8,769 nt of DNA from assembly GCA_964387625.1 (NCBI GenBank), contig CAYLWN010000037.1, positions 1 to 8,769 on the forward strand, written 5' to 3'. The notes below the pieces were generated by a model. That model saw only the letters and a program-made list of their open reading frames with translations. It was not told the origin of the DNA and searched no databases. Source of the DNA: CAYLWN01 sp964387625 (GTDB lineage Bacteria; Patescibacteriota; Microgenomatia; UBA10105). This document shows positions 6,046 to 8,769 of this stretch, in pieces; the first letter of the stretch is position 1, and each line of letters begins with the position of its first letter. The translations under genes were made by a program, and so were the position numbers.

Positions 6046-6070
6046 ATTATATATAAAATATCTTAGATAT
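6046..6070 (-). promoter_or_regulatory. Promoter candidate and palindrome before the methyltransferase-like gene
   Basis: On the minus strand TATAAT (6051-6046) is a perfect -10 box; a start near 6039 gives a leader of about 17 bases. No good -35 box is seen. A 13-bp palindrome ATATCT-T-AGATAT (6058-6070) sits where the spacer and -35 would be and could be an operator, although palindromes of this size are expected a few times by chance in such AT-rich DNA. Confidence 0.4.
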
Positions 6071-6290
6071 CGTATAACAGAAAAAATTTCTAAAAAATTT
6101 GTGTGTGTAATTTACAATTATTTATTTACAGTAAATTAATCAACAGCTCATTATAAATGAACTCATAGCTATATATCAATAAATCCGGTAATATTTAAAC
6201 ATTCCATCGTAATATAAACCTTATATTGATTTTAAAGTTTTTTAAGTTTTTAAGATATTAATTTAGGCAAACTCGTTGATTAAACCTGAT

Positions 6291-6301
6291 TATAATATAA
6301 T
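6291..6301 (+). promoter_or_regulatory. Overlapping -10 boxes before the CNNM/CorC gene
   Basis: Two perfect TATAAT hexamers overlap by one base (6291-6296 and 6296-6301). The second ends eight bases before the ATG at 6310, so transcription would begin at or within a few bases of the start codon. TTGATT at 6276-6281 is the nearest -35-like sequence but is only 14 bases from the second -10. There is no Shine-Dalgarno sequence, in line with a leaderless or nearly leaderless message. Confidence 0.5.
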
Positions 6302-6309
6302 TTAATCTT

Positions 6310-7593
6310 ATGGAACTTGCTCTAATTTTATTTCTAATACTATTAAACGGTTTTTTTGCAATGGCTGAAATTGCTATTGTGTCATCACGAAAAAGCAAAC
6401 TGCAGCAACTGAATATAAAAGGCAATAAAAATGCTAAAACTGCCTTAGAACTGGCACAAAATCCAGATAAATTTTTTCCTACTATTCAAATCGGAATTAC
6501 TCTTATCAGTATCTTAGCAGGTGCTATTGGACAAGCTACATTAGCAATACCCATTTCAGATTTTATAAACAAAGTCTCCATTATTGCACCATATCATGAT
6601 GCTTTATCTTTTTTGGTGGTTGTCGGAGGAATTACTTATGTGTCCCTCATTATTGGAGAACTTGTCCCAAAACATATTGCCATCAACAATCCTGAAAGAA
6701 TTGCCTTATTTGTAGCTCCATCCATGCAGGCATTATTAAAAGCAACCCTACCTATTGTTAAATTTTTAAGTTTATCTTCTGAATTTGTGCTTAAATTTTT
6801 AAGAATAAAACCATCTCTTACTTCCAGTATCAGCGAAGATGAAGTAAGACTGCTTATGAGTGAAGGAACAAGAGTTGGAATATTCAACTTAATCGAAAAG
6901 AAATTAGTTGACAGAGTTCTACATCTTGACAGTTTATACGTAGATTCCCTCATGACACCAAGAAAAAATATTCAATGGTTTGATATAAACAAGTTTTCCA
7001 CAGAATTTAATAACTATCTGACTGATTATAAGCACTCAAAAATAATTTTGAGCAATAAAACCCTTGATAACCTGCTTGGAGTTGTCCGTGTAAGAGAATA
7101 TCTGCGTCATTATAAAAATAACCCAAATGTGGATATTAAAAAGTATATCAAAAAACCCCACCTGATTCCGGAAAATACTCCTGCCATAAAAGCACTTGAA
7201 TTATTTAGAAAATCACCTATGCATACGGCATTGATTATTGACGAATATGGAGCTGTACAAGGCTTAGTCACGTTTAATGATGTTCTGGAAGCTATTGTTG
7301 GTGACATTCAGGCAAGGAATTGGGTAGATGAATTGAAGATAGTAAAAAGGTCTAATAACTCTTATCTGCTTGATGGCATGCTGATGCTTGAGGAGTTAAA
7401 AAGTGCTTTAAAATTAGAAACATTATCAGAAAAGACATATAAAAATGTAACTCTTGGAGGATTTGTGATAGCTCAACTTAATAAAATTCCGACAGAAGGT
7501 GATAAATTTGAATGGCAAGGATACAAATTTGAAGTAGTTGATATGGATAATAATAGAGTAGATAAAATTTTGGCAAAAAAAATTACTCTTTAA
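6310..7593 (+). CDS. CNNM/CorC (hemolysin-type) membrane protein with CBS pair (427 aa)
   Basis: A DUF21/CNNM-family integral membrane protein with a cytoplasmic regulatory half; relatives (CorC, YhdP/MpfA, YtfL types) act in magnesium or other cation efflux and homeostasis, and the old name hemolysin C is misleading. Domains in order: the membrane CNNM domain at 1-165 with LLNGFFAMAEIAIVSSR (11-27) and IIGELVPKHIAI (114-125); a linker helix with EDEVRLLMSEGTRVG (176-190); a CBS pair at about 208-335, containing VDSLMTPRKNIQW (211-223) and DEYGAVQGLVTFNDVLEAIV (311-330); and a CorC_HlyC domain at about 345-425 with LGGFVIAQLNKIPTEGD (382-398). Length and order are typical and complete. The CBS pair usually binds adenine nucleotides and senses Mg-ATP. 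Overlapping -10 boxes lie just before the ATG. No magnesium riboswitch-like leader is possible if the message is leaderless. Confidence 0.95.
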   Translation: MELALILFLILLNGFFAMAEIAIVSSRKSKLQQLNIKGNKNAKTALELAQNPDKFFPTIQIGITLISILAGAIGQATLAIPISDFINKVSIIAPYHDALSFLVVVGGITYVSLIIGELVPKHIAINNPERIALFVAPSMQALLKATLPIVKFLSLSSEFVLKFLRIKPSLTSSISEDEVRLLMSEGTRVGIFNLIEKKLVDRVLHLDSLYVDSLMTPRKNIQWFDINKFSTEFNNYLTDYKHSKIILSNKTLDNLLGVVRVREYLRHYKNNPNVDIKKYIKKPHLIPENTPAIKALELFRKSPMHTALIIDEYGAVQGLVTFNDVLEAIVGDIQARNWVDELKIVKRSNNSYLLDGMLMLEELKSALKLETLSEKTYKNVTLGGFVIAQLNKIPTEGDKFEWQGYKFEVVDMDNNRVDKILAKKITL

Positions 7594-7745
7594 GATTTTT
7601 TATTTGTGTGTCACCTGGGACTTCAAACACCTTATTCAAGAATATAACAGAATTTTTCAGAAACTAAATACTTATCTCGCTATTAATTGTTAAATATTTC
7701 GGTGAACTAAATCTGATATTTTATTTAGCTCTTCTAAGTTCTTGC

Positions 7746-7781
7746 TTACAGTTATTTACAGTATTTACAGGTCGGACCTGT
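7746..7781. repeat. TTACAG repeats leading into a 15-bp palindrome
   Basis: TTACAG occurs three times at 7746, 7756 and 7765, spaced ten and nine bases, with a perfect tandem TATTTACAG pair at 7753-7770. The last copy runs into the perfect palindrome ACAGGTC-G-GACCTGT (7767-7781). The palindrome directly adjoins the expected -35 position of the next gene, as an operator would. Folded as RNA it is a 6-bp stem with loop CGG followed by TGTTTTGATTTATT, so it could instead be an intrinsic terminator for the CNNM gene 174 bases upstream. Confidence 0.5.
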
Positions 7782-7802
7782 TGTTTTGATTTATTAAAAA
7801 TA

Positions 7803-7811
7803 TGATATATT
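7803..7811 (+). promoter_or_regulatory. Extended -10 promoter giving a leaderless MORN-like message
   Basis: TGATATATT is an extended -10 element followed by AAATTA and then the ATG at 7818. The spacing is identical to that before zupT (TGATATAAT, six bases, start codon). TTGTTT at 7781-7786 is a poor -35 with a 19-base spacer. No Shine-Dalgarno sequence precedes the start. Confidence 0.5.
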
Positions 7812-7817
7812 AAATTA

Positions 7818-8705
7818 ATGAAGGTAAAAATTTCTACTACTTTAGGTCTTATTATTACCGGAATAATTTCTGCAATATCATGCACACTAATTTATGCAAT
7901 ATTATTATCAAACGCACTGGATAACCTGTTTTTGTCTGGTCCACCACTTTCTTCAACTGCAAAATTATCTATTATTGGTCTGATTTCTATGCCTGTCATA
8001 ATCACTTTAATTATTATTTATATAAATAAATCAACCTATAAAACACGAAGCCAAATATTTTTACTGCTTTTAAAGCATATGTCTGCAATAATTATTGGTC
8101 CCATTATTTTGTATTTTGTAATCTTTTTATTCAGTAAAATTAGCAATAACATATACAGTAGTAAATATACAATAAATTTCCAACGAGAATTTTGTACAAA
8201 TCCTGATGGGTTAAATTCAGTAAAATATAAAGATTATGAAATGCAAGTAAACTGTAAAAATGGTTTATTTAATGGTGATCTTAAATCTATAATAAATGAT
8301 GGATCTCTAACGTTAAGACATTATGCTAAAGGAATTCAACAAGGCGATAATGAATATTATAATAGTTATGGTAATACAACTATTATAGAGTTTGGATGCA
8401 AAAATTTAATACAGAACAATTGCGGATGCAAGGTCTACTATATCGCACCTAAATTACTTACAAATCAAACATCACTACTTAAAGATGGGATTTTTGAAGA
8501 CAAAGGTTATGGAGCTACAACTAAAGGAGAATTTCGTAATGGTTTATTAGATGGCAAAATTGAAATTTATTCATCTGATACAAATGAATTAAAATTTAGT
8601 GGTTTATTTAATGCAGGAAAACTTACTCAATTGTATTATCCACAAAAACCTTCATCATTTGAAAATTTACTAAACTCTGTTTGCACTTTCTTTCAAGGTC
8701 TTTAA
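7818..8705 (+). CDS. Membrane protein with three helices and MORN-like C-terminal domain (295 aa)
   Basis: I do not recognise a named family. Three membrane helices are visible at about residues 9-31, 49-69 and 79-106. They are followed by a soluble domain of about 185 residues that would lie outside the membrane if the N-terminus is inside. This domain contains several short Gly-rich strand repeats of MORN type: CKNGLFNGDLKSII (146-159), YAKGIQQGDNEYYNSYGN (169-186) and KGEFRNGLLDGKIEIYSS (236-253), with GLFNAGKLTQLYY (262-274) as a further copy. MORN-like repeats in bacteria often occur in surface, lipid-associated or toxin-linked proteins, with no single function. Cysteines at 126, 146, 194, 202, 204 and 289 could form disulfides if the domain is exported, and CGC at 202-204 is notable. 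It has its own extended -10 promoter beneath a palindrome. The 64 bases after it show nothing recognisable. Confidence 0.85.
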   Translation: MKVKISTTLGLIITGIISAISCTLIYAILLSNALDNLFLSGPPLSSTAKLSIIGLISMPVIITLIIIYINKSTYKTRSQIFLLLLKHMSAIIIGPIILYFVIFLFSKISNNIYSSKYTINFQREFCTNPDGLNSVKYKDYEMQVNCKNGLFNGDLKSIINDGSLTLRHYAKGIQQGDNEYYNSYGNTTIIEFGCKNLIQNNCGCKVYYIAPKLLTNQTSLLKDGIFEDKGYGATTKGEFRNGLLDGKIEIYSSDTNELKFSGLFNAGKLTQLYYPQKPSSFENLLNSVCTFFQGL

Positions 8706-8769
8706 TGAACACTTTAATATTCTATTAGCAATAAATAATATTACAGATTAAACGTATCTTTTTAGCTTA

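Larger units (their letters stand above)
7594..7817 (+). other. Intergenic region between CNNM/CorC and MORN-like genes
   Basis: This 224-base gap holds no credible open reading frame. Its first part has only an A-rich/T-rich inverted repeat across the CNNM stop (AAAAAAAT to ATTTTTT, about 7579-7602), too AT-rich to be a convincing terminator. Its last third carries the TATTTACAG repeats, a GC-rich palindrome and the promoter listed separately. I see nothing else in it. Confidence 0.6.

Noticed and set aside
6023..6309. Structured RNA or riboswitch in the divergent intergenic region
   Set aside because: The sequence is very AT-rich, the inverted repeats are short, and the -10 boxes lie close to both start codons, leaving no room for a structured leader.
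6636..6953. 105-codon open frame on the minus strand
   Set aside because: Antisense to the CNNM domain of a clearly conserved gene; no start signal and no family resemblance.
7579..7602. Intrinsic terminator at the CNNM gene end
   Set aside because: The stem would be only A-T pairs formed by an A run and a T run, partly inside the coding sequence; too weak to call.
1..8769. CRISPR array, tRNA, rRNA, phage or insertion sequence genes
   Set aside because: No regularly spaced repeats, no cloverleaf or rRNA-like conserved segments, and no transposase, integrase or phage structural protein is visible on either strand.

Overview
An AT-rich bacterial window with nine complete protein genes, plus what looks like the 3' tail of a tenth at the left edge. 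Seven genes run on the minus strand (positions 58 to 6022) and two on the plus strand (6310 to 8705), diverging from a 287-base intergenic region. I see no rRNA, tRNA, CRISPR array, transposase or phage gene. Stop codons are TAA (most), TAG and TGA. Clear Shine-Dalgarno sequences are rare, and at least two genes have a -10 box so close to the start codon that the message is probably leaderless. Low GC, compact genes and leaderless starts would fit a Patescibacteria-like or other small-genome low-GC bacterium, but nothing here fixes the taxon.

Layout, read in transcription order on the minus strand: a small Rossmann protein resembling a SAM methyltransferase but lacking the glycine-rich loop (6022-5447); a ZupT-type ZIP metal transporter with a GTG start (5353-4589); a DUF362 protein without the ferredoxin insert (4461-3556); an EamA/DMT ten-helix transporter (3518-2622); a protein I identify by its C-terminal motif as a V/A-type ATPase stalk subunit D (2474-1824); and two proteins I do not recognise (1784-1203 and 1134-58). 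On the plus strand are a CNNM/CorC-type membrane protein with CBS domains (6310-7593) and a three-helix membrane protein with a MORN-like C-terminal domain (7818-8705).

How they may work together: three genes (ZupT, CNNM/CorC, EamA) are membrane transport or ion-homeostasis proteins, but they appear to be separate transcription units rather than one pathway. DUF362 and EamA are only 37 bases apart and are probably co-transcribed from a good promoter (TTGAGT-17-TATAAT) lying between ZupT and DUF362. The subunit D gene and the next unknown gene are 39 bases apart and probably share a promoter. The last unknown gene has its own promoter candidate of the same design.

The most interesting points are the stalk subunit D gene standing apart from any other V-ATPase subunit and heading two unknown genes; the 13/14 inverted repeat that brackets the DUF362 promoter; a G-rich ribosome binding site before EamA that can be hidden in a hairpin; and the tandem TATTTACAG repeat running into a 15-bp palindrome just upstream of the MORN-like gene. 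Every functional statement is from reading alone; no database search was possible.
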